A stretch of 64,000 bases of DNA, taken from positions 62,001-126,000 of the forward strand of contig CAWCDM010000113.1 of NCBI GenBank assembly GCA_963794185.1. The letters are read 5' to 3'. The notes under the pieces were generated by a model. It saw nothing but the letters and a program-made list of their open reading frames with translations. It was not told the DNA's origin and did not search any database. Positions 17,000-26,568 of the stretch are shown here, piece after piece. How positions within the stretch are numbered: the stretch's first letter is position 1; each line of letters opens with the position of its first letter. Both the position numbers and the translations under genes were made by a program. The stretch comes from JAMXLO01 sp963794185 (GTDB lineage: Bacteria; Pseudomonadota; Alphaproteobacteria; Acetobacterales; Acetobacteraceae).

Positions 17000-19117
17000 T
17001 CATTCCTTCAGCGTGATCAGGGCATCGGCGATCGTCAGACCGGAACCATCGGCGTGAAGGATCACCGGATTAAACTCCATCTCGGCGATCCGCTCTCGAT
17101 ATGCGATCGCCGCCTGCGACAGATTGACGATCAGCTCCGCCGCCGGCGCAGTGTCGATCGGCTTCATACCGCGGAATCCTTCTAGCAACTTCGAGGACTT
17201 CAGGCCTCGCAGCATATCTGTCGCCTCCGCAACATCGATCGGTGCCGGCCGGTGCACCACGTCGCCCATCAGCTCGACCATGATGCCACCAAACCCCACC
17301 ATCATGATCGGCCCGAAGGTCGGATCGTTAACCATGCCGATCACCAGCTCATGGCCCTTCGACGCCATCTTCTGCACCAGCACGCCATCGACGCGCGCGT
17401 CGGCCTTGTAGCGCTTCGCCGATTGCATGATCTGGTCGAAGGCGGCGGTGACGGACTGCTGACTCTGGAGTCCCAGGATCACGCCACCGGCCTCGGTCTT
17501 ATGCGGCAGATCGGGCGAGGCGATCTTCAGCACAACCGGGAAGCCAAGGTCGACCGCCGCCTCGGCGGCTTCGGCGGCGGTGGTTGCCAGGCGTTCCCGC
17601 GCCTCCGGCAGCCCGAACGGCGCCAGCAATGCCTTCGCGTGATGCTCGGTCAGCACCCGCGGCAGGTCGTCCGGTAACGGCGCGATGTCCACGCTCGCCG
17701 GCAAGGCAGGCAGCGGACGGGCCATGGCCTCGGCATAGTCCGCAAGCCTGCTCATCGCCACGCCGACATTGCGCAGGTCGGTGTGGACGAACAACCCGCA
17801 ACCGGCTGCAGTTTCCCGACCGAATGCGCTCGGCAGCGTATAGGTCCACACCGTCATTGGCTTGCCGCAGCGCGCCGCCACCGCACGCACGCGCGCCGCG
17901 TCGGCCGACACGCGCGTCTCGCTGGTGAGCGACGCTATCAGCACGAGCATGTCGAGCTCGTTGGTATCCGCCAGCTGCTCCATCACCGTCATCATCGCCG
18001 GGCCCGTGTTGGACCCCTGTGCGGTGACATCGACGGGATTGCCCGACGCTCCATAGGACGGCATCAGCGACCGCAGTGCCGCCTGCGTTCCGGCCGACAG
18101 TGTGGGCACGATCAGCCCATGCGCCGACAACGTGTCCGCCATCCACGCACCGCCGCCGCCCGATGGCGTGATGATGCCGGTGCGTCGGCCCTTCGGCAGC
18201 GGGCACGTGAGCAACACCCCGGCAATCGCAACCGCCTCGTCCGGATCCTCCGCCTCGATGACGCCGTAGCGCTCGAACACGGCGCGGTAGGCGGTATATG
18301 AGCCCGACAGCGACGCCGTATGTGACGCCGATGCGCGTTTGCCGGCATCGGAGCGGCCGATCTTGATGGCGATAATCGGCTTGCCGAGCCGCCGCGCCTT
18401 TGCCAGTGCGGCGACGAAGCCGGGACCATCCCGCACCGCCTCGCAGAACAGCATGACGGCGTGGGTGTTCGTGTCCTCGATCATGTAGTCAAGGAAGTCG
18501 GCCATGTTCAAATCGGCTTCATTGCCGGTCGAGATCACGTAGGAGAACCCGATCCCTGCCGCCTTGCCGCGATTGAACAACGCGAAGCCGATGCCGCCCG
18601 ATTGCGCGATCACGCCGACGCGCCGTTCCGATGCCAGGACGCGGCCCTCCTCCTCGCGCATCTCGACGGTCGGGCTGAAGGTGGTGGCGACCTTTCCCAA
18701 TGCGTTGAAATAGCCCTCGCAGTTCGGACCGCAGGCGCGAATGCCGGTGCGCTGCGTCACCTCCACCAGGGCGGCCTGCATGTCACCGGCCGCGCCGCCC
18801 TCCTCGGCAAATCCCGAGCTGATGATCAACGCATTTCTTACGCCCGCCTTGGCACATTCCTCCAACGCCGGCGCGACACCGGCAGCGGGGATCGCCACCA
18901 GCGCCAAATCCATCGGTTCGCCCACCGCGTCGATCGAGGGATAGCAGCGCAGGCCGTCGATCTCCTGATAGCTCGGATTGATCGGCAGGATGCGCCCCGG
19001 AAAACCGTTCTCCCGAAGCTGATGCAGCAGTCGGCCGCGAATGCGATGGACGTCCGGCGATGCGCCGAGGACGGCGATGGACTTTGGCCAGAAGAATGAT
19101 TGAAGTGCGTGTGTCAC
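17000..19117 (-). CDS. NDP-forming acyl-CoA synthetase (acetate-CoA ligase family)
   Basis: Forms acyl-CoA from a free acid, CoA and ATP through a phosphohistidine. Domain order: CoA-binding Rossmann fold (SIAVLGASPDVHRIRGRLLHQL) at residues about 10-140, succinyl-CoA-ligase-like flavodoxin domains with GVIAQSGGIGFALF, an ASHTASLSGSYTAYRAVFERYGV phosphohistidine loop, and a C-terminal ATP-grasp half (GLPEARERLATT, LGFPVVLKIASPDLPHKTEAGGV). The 705-residue alpha-beta fused form matches the Pat/AcdA-like group. I place the start at GTG 19117 after GGGGGTCAA; the longer frame from 19282 runs through a palindromic repeat. It probably activates the acid degraded by the flanking dehydrogenases. Confidence 0.9.
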   Translation of the reverse strand: MTHALQSFFWPKSIAVLGASPDVHRIRGRLLHQLRENGFPGRILPINPSYQEIDGLRCYPSIDAVGEPMDLALVAIPAAGVAPALEECAKAGVRNALIISSGFAEEGGAAGDMQAALVEVTQRTGIRACGPNCEGYFNALGKVATTFSPTVEMREEEGRVLASERRVGVIAQSGGIGFALFNRGKAAGIGFSYVISTGNEADLNMADFLDYMIEDTNTHAVMLFCEAVRDGPGFVAALAKARRLGKPIIAIKIGRSDAGKRASASHTASLSGSYTAYRAVFERYGVIEAEDPDEAVAIAGVLLTCPLPKGRRTGIITPSGGGGAWMADTLSAHGLIVPTLSAGTQAALRSLMPSYGASGNPVDVTAQGSNTGPAMMTVMEQLADTNELDMLVLIASLTSETRVSADAARVRAVAARCGKPMTVWTYTLPSAFGRETAAGCGLFVHTDLRNVGVAMSRLADYAEAMARPLPALPASVDIAPLPDDLPRVLTEHHAKALLAPFGLPEARERLATTAAEAAEAAVDLGFPVVLKIASPDLPHKTEAGGVILGLQSQQSVTAAFDQIMQSAKRYKADARVDGVLVQKMASKGHELVIGMVNDPTFGPIMMVGFGGIMVELMGDVVHRPAPIDVAEATDMLRGLKSSKLLEGFRGMKPIDTAPAAELIVNLSQAAIAYRERIAEMEFNPVILHADGSGLTIADALITLKE

Positions 19118-19128
19118 TTGACCCCCAT

Positions 19129-19218
19129 CGTCATGGCCGGTCCCGGGCCGGCCATCGACGACTTTATTGCGAATAGGAAAGTAAGACGTGGATGGCCGGG
19201 ACGAGCCCGGCCATGACG
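19129..19218. repeat. Pair of REP-like palindromes
   Basis: Two inverted repeats built on the same words: the first at 19129-19160 (CGTCATGGCCGG with its complement CCGGCCATCGACG) and the second at 19191-19217 (GATGGCCGGG with CCCGGCCATGAC). Together they form a head-to-head pair separated by about 30 bases, a typical bacterial REP arrangement. They lie between the CoA ligase start and the end of the next acyl-CoA dehydrogenase. Confidence 0.75.
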
Positions 19219-19229
19219 GTTGAGCGCGG

Positions 19230-20465
19230 TCATCCTCGGTTTCCCGTCGGCACCTCGCGGAATGGCACGTCCTTGTCCACACGCACGTCCTGCGGCAGGC
19301 CGAGCACGCGTTCGGCGATGATGTTGCGCATGATCTCGTCGGTGCCGCCAGCGATCCGCAGCGCCGGTGAATACAGCAGCGCCTCCTCGAAGATGCCGGC
19401 GACCGGCATGTCCTCGCCCATCGTCGGCCCCGCCATGCCGATCAGATCCAGCCCATAGGACAGAATGTCCTGCAGCTTGTTCGCCGCCACCACCTTGATG
19501 ATCGAGGATTCCGGTCCCGGCGTGCCGCCGCGCGACAGCGCCGTCATGCCGCGGTACTTGGTGTATTTCAGCCCCTGCGCTCGGACATAGAACTCCGCGA
19601 GTTTCTCCTGCACGCCCGCATTGTCGATCGCGCGGCCGTCCTCCAGCTCAAGCTCGTTGGCGAGGGTGAAAAGTTCCTGAAAATCCGGGCCGGGCGAATC
19701 GCGCATGCCGTGGCGCTCGTTCATCAGCGTCGTCAGCGCGACGCGCCACCCGCCGCCCACCGGGCCGATGCGCATGTTGTCCGGGATGCGCACGTTGGTG
19801 AAGAACACCTCGTTGAAATGCGCCGACCCGGAGAGCTGTCGGATCGGTCGGATCTCCACGCCCGGCGCCTTCATGTCGAGAATGAAGAATGTCAGCCCCG
19901 CGTGCTTCGGCACATTGGGATCGCTGCGCGCCACCAGGATGCCGAAGTCGCTGTAGTGCGCGCCGGAGTTCCAGATCTTCTGGCCGTTGATCACCCAGCC
20001 GTCGCCGTCGCGTTCGGCGCGCGTCCGCAACGCGGCGAGGTCGGATCCGCCCGACGGTTCGGAGAATAGCTGGCACCACACTTCATCCGCGCGCATCGCC
20101 GGCGGCACGAAGCGGTCGCGCTGTTCCGATGTGCCGCAGACGCAGATCGTCGGCAGGGCCAGGTTGATGCCGATGCCGAAGATGCCCGACAGCACGTCGA
20201 ATTGCGCTTCCTCCTGATTGTAGATGACGTTCTGGATCTGCGTGCCGCCGCGGCCACCCCATTCCTTCGGCCAATGGATGCCGACAAAGCCTGCTTCGGC
20301 CTTGCGGCGCTGGAACGACTTGGCGCGCTCCATGGCGCCGGGCGCATCCTGGCCGCGGCGATAGCCCTCCACCGCGCCCGGCTTGCGGCGTTCGGCGTTG
20401 GCCTCGAGGAAGGCGCGGGCCTCGGCGCGGAATGCCGCCTCGTCCGGGGTGTCTTCGAAATCCAT
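19230..20465 (-). CDS. Acyl-CoA dehydrogenase, probable alpha subunit of a heteromer
   Basis: FAD-dependent acyl-CoA dehydrogenase of 411 residues. Visible: IHWPKEWGGRGG near residue 60, the middle-domain WCQLFSEPSGGSDLAALRTRA, GQKIWNSGAHYSDFGILVARSDP, and the C-terminal RIAGGTDEIMRNIIAERVLGLP. The last motif (AGGT instead of YEGT) lacks the usual catalytic Glu and is characteristic of the steroid-type FadE enzymes that work as alpha2beta2 heterotetramers with a second gene product. The next gene upstream encodes exactly such a partner. Start ATG 20465 follows a GGGCGGAGAC site. The heteromer idea is inferred from family knowledge and adjacency. Confidence 0.9.
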   Translation of the reverse strand: MDFEDTPDEAAFRAEARAFLEANAERRKPGAVEGYRRGQDAPGAMERAKSFQRRKAEAGFVGIHWPKEWGGRGGTQIQNVIYNQEEAQFDVLSGIFGIGINLALPTICVCGTSEQRDRFVPPAMRADEVWCQLFSEPSGGSDLAALRTRAERDGDGWVINGQKIWNSGAHYSDFGILVARSDPNVPKHAGLTFFILDMKAPGVEIRPIRQLSGSAHFNEVFFTNVRIPDNMRIGPVGGGWRVALTTLMNERHGMRDSPGPDFQELFTLANELELEDGRAIDNAGVQEKLAEFYVRAQGLKYTKYRGMTALSRGGTPGPESSIIKVVAANKLQDILSYGLDLIGMAGPTMGEDMPVAGIFEEALLYSPALRIAGGTDEIMRNIIAERVLGLPQDVRVDKDVPFREVPTGNRG

Positions 20466-20486
20466 GTCTCCGCCCTTCTTACGCTG

Positions 20487-20516
20487 TCGTCATCCCGGCT
20501 TTCGCGGGGATGACAG
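20487..20516. repeat. GTCATCCC-type palindrome
   Basis: A hairpin with GTCATCCC and GGGATGAC arms around CGGCTTTCGCGG, lying between two acyl-CoA dehydrogenase genes of the same strand. The same unit recurs at 62.4-62.5 kb. This is a widespread extragenic palindrome in alphaproteobacteria. Confidence 0.7.
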
Positions 20517-20524
20517 GGGAAAAT

Positions 20525-21649
20525 TCAATCCGTCGGCAGCGCGATCGTGTTGCGGGTGCGCAGCTCCGCGATCAGCCGGCGCTTCCACTCCCGCGTCCCG
20601 CCGAGCGCCAGCGCGTGCAGCTTGGCGCGTCGGTAATAGAACTGGCAGTCCATCTGCCAGGTGAACCCCATGCCGCCATGCGTCTGGATGTTCTCCTTCG
20701 AGGCAAGCCAGCCCGCGTCGCACGCCGAGATGCGCGCCACCGAGGCCGCGATCGGCAGTTCGGCCGCCTCGCTGTGCAGCGCCCAGGCGCCGTAATAGGC
20801 GTTGGAGCGCGCCAGTTCGACCGAGATGTAGATGTCCGCCAGCTTGTGCTTGATCGCCTGGAACGAGCCGATCGGCCGACCGAACGCGTAGCGCTCGCGC
20901 GCATAGTCGCGTGCCATCTCGAGCGCCGCCTGCGCACAGCCGACCTGCTCGAACGCCAGCATCACCGCAGCACGGTCGAGCAGGTGACGCACCGAATCGG
21001 CGCCGTCGCTGCCGGGTAGCGATTCGGCCGCAGCGCCGTCGAACACGATCCGCGCATGCGAGCGCGTGGGATCGATCGTCGTCACCGGCGCGCGCGCGAT
21101 CCCTGGACCGGCGAGATCCACCAGATACAGCCATGGCGCCGTCCCGCCATTCACCGCGACCACGACGACGTCGGCAACATCGCCATCCGGCACCGCGAGC
21201 TTGGTGCCACTCAGCCTGCCGTCCGCGACATGCGCTGCGAGCTTGCACGGATCAGCCGGCCCCGGCCGCTCGACCATGGCGAAGGTGCCGATGGTCTCGC
21301 CCGCGGCCAGCCTCGGCAGGTGTTTTCGCTTCTGCGCGTCGCTGCCGAACAACTGAATCGCCTCGGTCGCCAGATACACCGAGGACGAGAACGGCACAGG
21401 CGCAACCGCGTGGCCGAGTTCCTCGGCGAGCACGCAGACCGCGAGATGGCCCAGCCCGGCGCCGCCGTACTCCTCCGGGATCGCGGCACCGGTCCAGCCC
21501 ATCTCGGCCATCGACTGCCATAGCGTGCGATCGTACGGGTCGGGGCCTTCCAGGATGCGACGCGGTACGCTGGTGGGACAGCGCTCGGTCAGAAAACGCC
21601 GCGCCTCGTCGCGCAGCTGCTTGAGCTCGTCCGGGAAGTCGAAGTTCAC
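20525..21649 (-). CDS. Acyl-CoA dehydrogenase, probable partner subunit
   Basis: A 374-residue acyl-CoA dehydrogenase whose C-terminal signature is QTHGGMGFTWQMDCQFYYRRAK, the form found in the partner subunit of steroid-type heteromeric enzymes (FadE28-like). The N-terminal helical domain (FPDELKQLRDEARRFLTE) and AAIPEEYGGAGLG segment are normal, but the middle domain is short (AMVERPGP in place of the long T/S-rich FAD loop). Start GTG 21649 overlaps the stop of the upstream hydrolase by 4 bp; the 737-residue reading frame that begins at 22738 is an artefact running antisense-free through the hydrolase in another frame. Likely pairs with the product of 19230-20465. Confidence 0.88.
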   Translation of the reverse strand: MNFDFPDELKQLRDEARRFLTERCPTSVPRRILEGPDPYDRTLWQSMAEMGWTGAAIPEEYGGAGLGHLAVCVLAEELGHAVAPVPFSSSVYLATEAIQLFGSDAQKRKHLPRLAAGETIGTFAMVERPGPADPCKLAAHVADGRLSGTKLAVPDGDVADVVVVAVNGGTAPWLYLVDLAGPGIARAPVTTIDPTRSHARIVFDGAAAESLPGSDGADSVRHLLDRAAVMLAFEQVGCAQAALEMARDYARERYAFGRPIGSFQAIKHKLADIYISVELARSNAYYGAWALHSEAAELPIAASVARISACDAGWLASKENIQTHGGMGFTWQMDCQFYYRRAKLHALALGGTREWKRRLIAELRTRNTIALPTD

Positions 21650-22407
21650 GCCGCCAGCCCTCCCAGAAACGCCTCCACCGCGCGGTTGAATTCCGCCGGC
21701 CGGTGCAGATTGGCGGCATGGCCGGCGCCCTCGATCACCACCTTCGCCGCGCCGGGGATCTTGCGCGCCATGTAGTCGGTGGCGGCGAGAAAACTCCTGT
21801 CTTCGCTGCCGACCAGCACCAGGCTCGGCACCGCGATCGTCTCCAACAACTCCATCACCGCGTCGTCCCGCTGCGTCAGCATGCCACGCGCCGCACCCGC
21901 CAGGCCCGACGCATTCCGGTGCTGGCTCATCCGCACCTCGTCGCTGGTCCCGAGCGCAGCTAATCCGGAAGAGTCGAGATCGTCCGCCCGCTGCCGCGCG
22001 CGCTGGTTCCAGGCTTCCCGGGCATCCGCGTTGCGGAAGCCGGGACCAGTGTCGAAGATCATCAGCGCGCGCGTCATGGCGGGATGCGCCAGGTGAAACG
22101 CGAGCGACATGTAGCCGCCGAGCGACAGCCCGCCGATCACCGAGCGCTCCACGTCGCAGGCGTGGAGGATCGCCGCCATGTCCGCGACGGTGGCTTCCTC
22201 CGAGTACGCTGCGGGATCGGTGGGATAATCGCTCTGGCCGTGGCCGCGCATGTCCCACACGATCACCTGCCAGCGGTCCTTCAGTGCGGCGATCTGGCCG
22301 TCCCACATGCGGCACGTGGCGCTGTAGCCGTGCGAGAGCATGATGGCGGGCCCCTGCCCATGCGCCTCGTAATGGATCGCCACGCCGTCGCGATCGAGCC
22401 GCGCCAT
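21646..22407 (-). CDS. Alpha/beta hydrolase
   Basis: Serine hydrolase with the alpha/beta fold, 253 residues. The oxyanion region is MLSHGYSATCRMWDGQ, the acidic WDMRGHGQSDYP loop follows, the nucleophile elbow is GGLSLGGYMSLAF, an acid lies in LVGSEDRSF and the catalytic His in EGAGHAANLHRP. It resembles 3-oxoadipate enol-lactonase and related C-C hydrolases. ATG 22407 follows GGAGGAAACGGTC. It is the first gene of the minus-strand catabolic set and divergent from the crotonase homologue; ring-opening or ester hydrolysis is a plausible role but is not shown by sequence. Confidence 0.88.
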   Translation of the reverse strand: MARLDRDGVAIHYEAHGQGPAIMLSHGYSATCRMWDGQIAALKDRWQVIVWDMRGHGQSDYPTDPAAYSEEATVADMAAILHACDVERSVIGGLSLGGYMSLAFHLAHPAMTRALMIFDTGPGFRNADAREAWNQRARQRADDLDSSGLAALGTSDEVRMSQHRNASGLAGAARGMLTQRDDAVMELLETIAVPSLVLVGSEDRSFLAATDYMARKIPGAAKVVIEGAGHAANLHRPAEFNRAVEAFLGGLAA

Positions 22408-22486
22408 GACCGTTTCCTCCGTCCCTTCGCCCGCGTAAGCTGGCACGCAGTGCAACGCGACGGAAGACCAGGGCAGGAAACGCAAC
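22408..22486. promoter_or_regulatory. Divergent intergenic region of the CoA-ester cluster
   Basis: 79 bp between the divergent hydrolase and crotonase starts. It must carry promoters for both directions or be read through from them. I could not identify convincing -35/-10 pairs or an operator palindrome by eye. No regulator gene lies next to the cluster. Confidence 0.35.
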
Positions 22487-23266
22487 ATGGCAAGCTACGA
22501 GCATATCGGCGTCACGCAGTCCGGCATGATCGCAACGATCGAGGTGCGGCGCGGGCCGAACAATTTCGTCGATACCGACATGGTGGGCGAGATCGCCGAC
22601 GCGCTCGAGGGCTTCGACCGCACGTCCGACGTTCGCGGGATCGTCCTGTGCGCCGAAGGCAAGCACTTCTGTGCGGGAGCGGATTTTTCCAACCGGGGAC
22701 CGGACGGGGTGAACCGGGGGACGAAGCGCGGGCGGCATCTATATAAAGAGGCGCAGCGGCTGTGGCGCACCGGCAAGCCGATCGTCGCCGCGGTGCATGG
22801 CGCGGCGGTGGGCGCCGGGGTGGGGTTGGCGGTGATGGCGGATTTCCGCGTCACCTGCCCGGAGGCGCGGTTCTCGGTCAATTTCACCCGCCTGGGTTTT
22901 CATCCTGGCTTCGGATTGACCGCGTCGTTGCCGCGGCTGATCGGCGCGCAGCAGGCCGCGCTGCTGATGTACACCGGCAGGCGCATCTCCGGGGAGCAGG
23001 CGCTGGCGATCGGCTTGGCGGACTATTGTGTGCCGCTTGATCAGGTCCGCGCGAAAGCGACTGAACTGGCCACCGAGATCGCCCAGTCCGCCCCGCTTGC
23101 CATCGTGGCCACGCGGGAGACGTTGCGCCGAGGACTGGCCGAAGCGGTGGCATCGGCGACCGAGCGCGAATACGAGGAACAGGACTGGCTGCGGGGGACC
23201 GAGGATTTCCGCGAAGGCGTGAAGGCCATGGCGGAGCGCCGGCTGCCGGACTTCAAGGCGCGATAG
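22487..23266 (+). CDS. Crotonase-superfamily protein lacking both hydratase glutamates
   Basis: Enoyl-CoA hydratase/isomerase fold, 259 residues. The oxyanion-hole elements are present (GKHFCAGADFS at 58-68; AAVHGAAVGAGVGLAVMADF at 101-120). In hydratases two Glu residues, one after the GGGC motif and one in the QPE motif 20 residues later, add water; here they are Gly113 and Phe133 (ARFSVNFTRLGFHPGFG). It therefore should not be a classical hydratase and may be an isomerase, thioesterase or C-C bond enzyme of the superfamily. ATG 22487 is close to the divergent hydrolase start. Context ties it to the same CoA-ester route. Confidence 0.88.
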   Translation: MASYEHIGVTQSGMIATIEVRRGPNNFVDTDMVGEIADALEGFDRTSDVRGIVLCAEGKHFCAGADFSNRGPDGVNRGTKRGRHLYKEAQRLWRTGKPIVAAVHGAAVGAGVGLAVMADFRVTCPEARFSVNFTRLGFHPGFGLTASLPRLIGAQQAALLMYTGRRISGEQALAIGLADYCVPLDQVRAKATELATEIAQSAPLAIVATRETLRRGLAEAVASATEREYEEQDWLRGTEDFREGVKAMAERRLPDFKAR

Positions 23267-24618
23267 GGATCGGGACTTCGGCGAACGGTCGGTATCGCCG
23301 CGCGTGACCCATGCAACGCCCTTAGGACGCGTCGAGCGCGGCGACACGGATCGCGAACCGCCGAGGTCAGCGCTCCATGGCCCGGGTCCGTCGGTTGGTC
23401 ACCACCGGCGCAACCCGATTGATCGTATCGTGCAGCACCTGTTGTTTGCCGGGCGCATCGGTACCGGCCAGTGGGTGGCGCGCGACCAACAGCAGCGTGC
23501 CCGGGCGAACGAATAGCCGATAGGCCAAGCCGCCAGGGTCCGCGACAGCCATCCCGCTGTCCGGCGAGCAGGATCGGTGTGCCCGCCTTGCGCATGGCTG
23601 CACCGCGTCGCGTTGGCTCGTCGTAGGCGTTGGGCCCGGCAGCATGCAATCGTCAACGGTCGCGGGGCGCGCACGGCTCGGATACCAGGCGTCTGTGTCC
23701 TATATGCAACTATAGGCTTGGATTCGGAGAAGCTGTGGAGCGGGCTGCCACGGTGGATGGCGGAAGGCCGTCGTTGCCGAAAGCCCGGCCATCAGCGGGC
23801 ACGGAACGAGCGGGATCCGCCTGAACAGAGAATTCGGCCGTTTGATCCAGGCCAATGCGATAACACACAGATTGCGCGAAAGAGCGACGTAGCTGGTTTG
23901 CCCAGCGTGACAACGACAATGACCTGCTCGACGGGCGCCAGATCAAGTGACGGCGGGTGATGCTGACAAGAGACACCTCCAGGCGGGGTGGAGATGGCTG
24001 AGCATGACGATTGGACGACGACACATTCATCGGCTGCCGTGCACAGCGCGTGGCGACGGCATTTTGTGCCCGTGATCCGCATTGAGTTTCGGGGGGTGGA
24101 ATTTTGACCGACACCGGCCCCTGACCATGGTCTTTGCGATTTGCTTCGCTGACGGCGGGCGCTTTCACCCGCCGTGGTGGTTGGGGCTACGCGCGTCAAA
24201 ATCAGCCGTGTCGGATAGGATTTGAGTTGGATTAAGTGATCATTCCGAAAGACTATTATTGTCCAATGGCCTGTCTTGTCTTGTCCCATCCCGTAGAGGG
24301 TCTCCTCACACAGTCTCGGCGGCAAACGACGCCGCACGCCGGCGATAGGAAAGCGAGCGATAATTATCATTTCCTTAATACATGAAGTCAGGCGGCCTGA
24401 TTTTTGCGCTATGACGGAGATATCACAAACCTATCCGTGTATGCGTTGGGCGTAATAAAGCATTAACAGGCCATTATAGCAGCGCTTACAGGACAAAATC
24501 CATGAAACGCCTGCACATTTCAGAAAAAGCTTGCAATTAAATCGCGGGTGTTCATAATTCGTTTCGTCCGGTGGCCGCTACAAACTAAGGGCTGGCTGGC
24601 TTTCAACGGAGAAGAAAA
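23267..24618. other. Gene-poor junction at the left edge of the island
   Basis: 1.35 kb without a confident gene. On the minus strand at 23340-23650 two frames together read GTPILLAGQRDG / MAVADPGGLAYRLFVRPGTLLLVARHPLAGT, which looks like a frameshifted coding relic that I cannot identify. At 23710-24120 minus-strand fragments end near a GTCGGTCAAAATTCC motif and may be mobile-element debris. From about 24200 the base composition drops (A+T-rich patches), suggesting the promoter region of the following RTX-like gene. No tRNA or direct repeat boundary was found. Confidence 0.4.
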
Positions 24619-26568
24619 ATGGCATCGGTAACAGTCCCGGGAACTAAGGGCACAACCACTCCGGACATCAGTGCGACCTTCGGAAACGCCAACAACTCGC
24701 TGTTGGCACAGCAGATCACCGATGCAATTCGCCAGATCGGCCTTGGCCGTGTGCTGGCCACCGACATAATAAATCCATCAGCGACCATTAATCCCCCGCC
24801 TTCTAACGCCGGTGGCACCAACGAGCTTACTATTAGTGTCGGGGGCGACTTCACCATCCCGGCCTCGACCGACCCGGCCGCGCCCGACTGGCTGGTCGTG
24901 CTCAACACCACAGCCGCGGTCACGATCCACGGCGCAGCCAACAACAAGACCACCGTCTGGGGCGGCGGTGGCAAGCTCACGATCAGCAATGCTGCCATAG
25001 TCACGGTAGCTGAAGGCGCTGATGCAACTGTTTCGTCCTCCGTCGCAGGCGCCGTCGTGGCGGGCAATAACTCCAATGATACGCTGTCATGTCGGGCGAG
25101 AACGACACGGTCTTCGCTGGGACCGGCAGCAACCGGTTGTCCGCCAGCGGCGCCCGCGATGTGCTGGTTGGCGATACGGGGTTCAGCACCACCATCACGG
25201 GGGGCAACACATTTATCGTAAGTGGCGTGGGCGACACGATTATGCCTGGTGCAGGCGACGCGACGGTGAACGCCAGTGGCAGTGCCGGCCAGATCTTCGG
25301 CGGGTCTGGCGCAATGCGCGTTATGACCTCGGGATCCAACGACAGTGTAATCGCTGGTACGGGCAATACAACGATTCTTGGCGGAGATGCCGGCGGTAGT
25401 TACTTCATGGGTCGCGGTGGTGTGCAGGAGTTCGCCAACATCGGCGGCTCTGGCACTGTGTTCGCCGGGGTAGGAGGCAAGTGTGTTCGGCAGCTTTGGC
25501 TCAGCCCCTGGTTCGATGAGTGTTCGGTGGCTCGGGCGAGTTGACCCTGGCGACTGGCGGGTCCAACGACACGATCTTCGCGGGTTCGGGTTCCGCCACT
25601 ATCTTCGGCTCCTTCGGCGGCACGATCGGGAACGACGTCATCGTCAGCGGGGCTGGCATCCTAAAAGTGGCCACCGGTAGCTCCAACGACACGGTATTTG
25701 GCGGCACGAGTGCTGGGCAGACTGTATTCGGCGGTTTCGACCCGTCGCAGCCAACAATGGCAATAGCGTGATCTTCAGCGGCCCGAACGGCATGGTGATC
25801 GACGCCGCGGGCTCCAGCGATACCATCCATGCCGGCTCAGGCAACGATCGGCCTGTTCGGGAATGGCCCGATTGCCGGCAGAACGTCGTCTTTGGCGGTT
25901 CCGGTAATTGCGGGCGCGTTCATCGGTGGCGCCGGATCGGCTACCATCATCGGCGGCTCGGGCAACTCCACGGTGTTGGGCAATGGCGGCTCGAATATGA
26001 ACTTCTGCCAGGGCCCGCAGCCGGCGTGACGATGATCGCCCTTGGCCCGCGTGGTGATGCGAATGGCGAGACGCTCAATGCCGGGACGTCCTGCACCAAC
26101 AATTTCTTGAATGCGCTTTCCGGCAGCAACAGTGTCATCGGGGGCTCTGGCGACGACACTATTGTCGGCGGGGTCACGGACAGCGGCGCCACCACGATGA
26201 CCGGTGGGGCGGGCAACAATATGTTCTTCTTCAATTTCGGCAACGTGAACGGTACCGACATCATCACCGACTTTGCGGCGAGTTCGGGTAATACGATGAT
26301 CCTGTCCGACTACGACGCGGTCGCCGGCGGAGGGCTGAGTTCGGCGGCCAACGCGGCACTGGCGAGTGCCACCATTATCGGGGGCAACACCAGCATCTCG
26401 CTGGCCGATGGGACAAGAATCACATTCGACAACACAACAGCGGCGCAGCTTGCAAGGGCACATCTTCTCGAGCTGAGCAAGAACTGGGTCTGGTGGTCGC
26501 CACGGTTTCCCGAGGGCACTACCGTCCTGAACCTTGAGGCTGCTACAGGGGCGCACCGACACTATTGA
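24619..26568 (+). pseudogene. RTX-like glycine-rich secreted repeat protein, multiply frameshifted
   Basis: A repeat protein of about 650 codons split over several frames: MASVTVPGTKG to about 25085; SGENDTVFAGTGSNRLSASG to about 25480; then GGSGELTLATGGSNDTIFAG, SGNSTVLGNGGSN and finally GGSGDDTIVGGVTDSG with the C-terminal NVNGTDIITDFAASSGNTMILSDYD. Repeats of the type GSNDTIFAGSGSATIFGG resemble the calcium-binding beta-roll, with one canonical GGxGxDxUx unit, and the C-terminus resembles the type I secretion end region. It would be exported and surface-bound. No type I secretion genes are in the window. A GGAGAAGAAAA site precedes ATG 24619. At least four frame changes are needed. Confidence 0.65.

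Noticed and set aside
20525..22738. A single 737-residue protein joining the hydrolase region to an acyl-CoA dehydrogenase
   Set aside because: The first half is the hydrolase gene read in the wrong frame (Arg/Gly-rich, no motifs). The real dehydrogenase starts at GTG 21649, overlapping the hydrolase stop by 4 bp.
23710..24120. IS21-type element end
   Set aside because: Only a GTCGGTCAAAATTCC-like motif and uncharacteristic minus-strand fragments are seen; no transposase motif is readable, so it is not listed as a mobile element.
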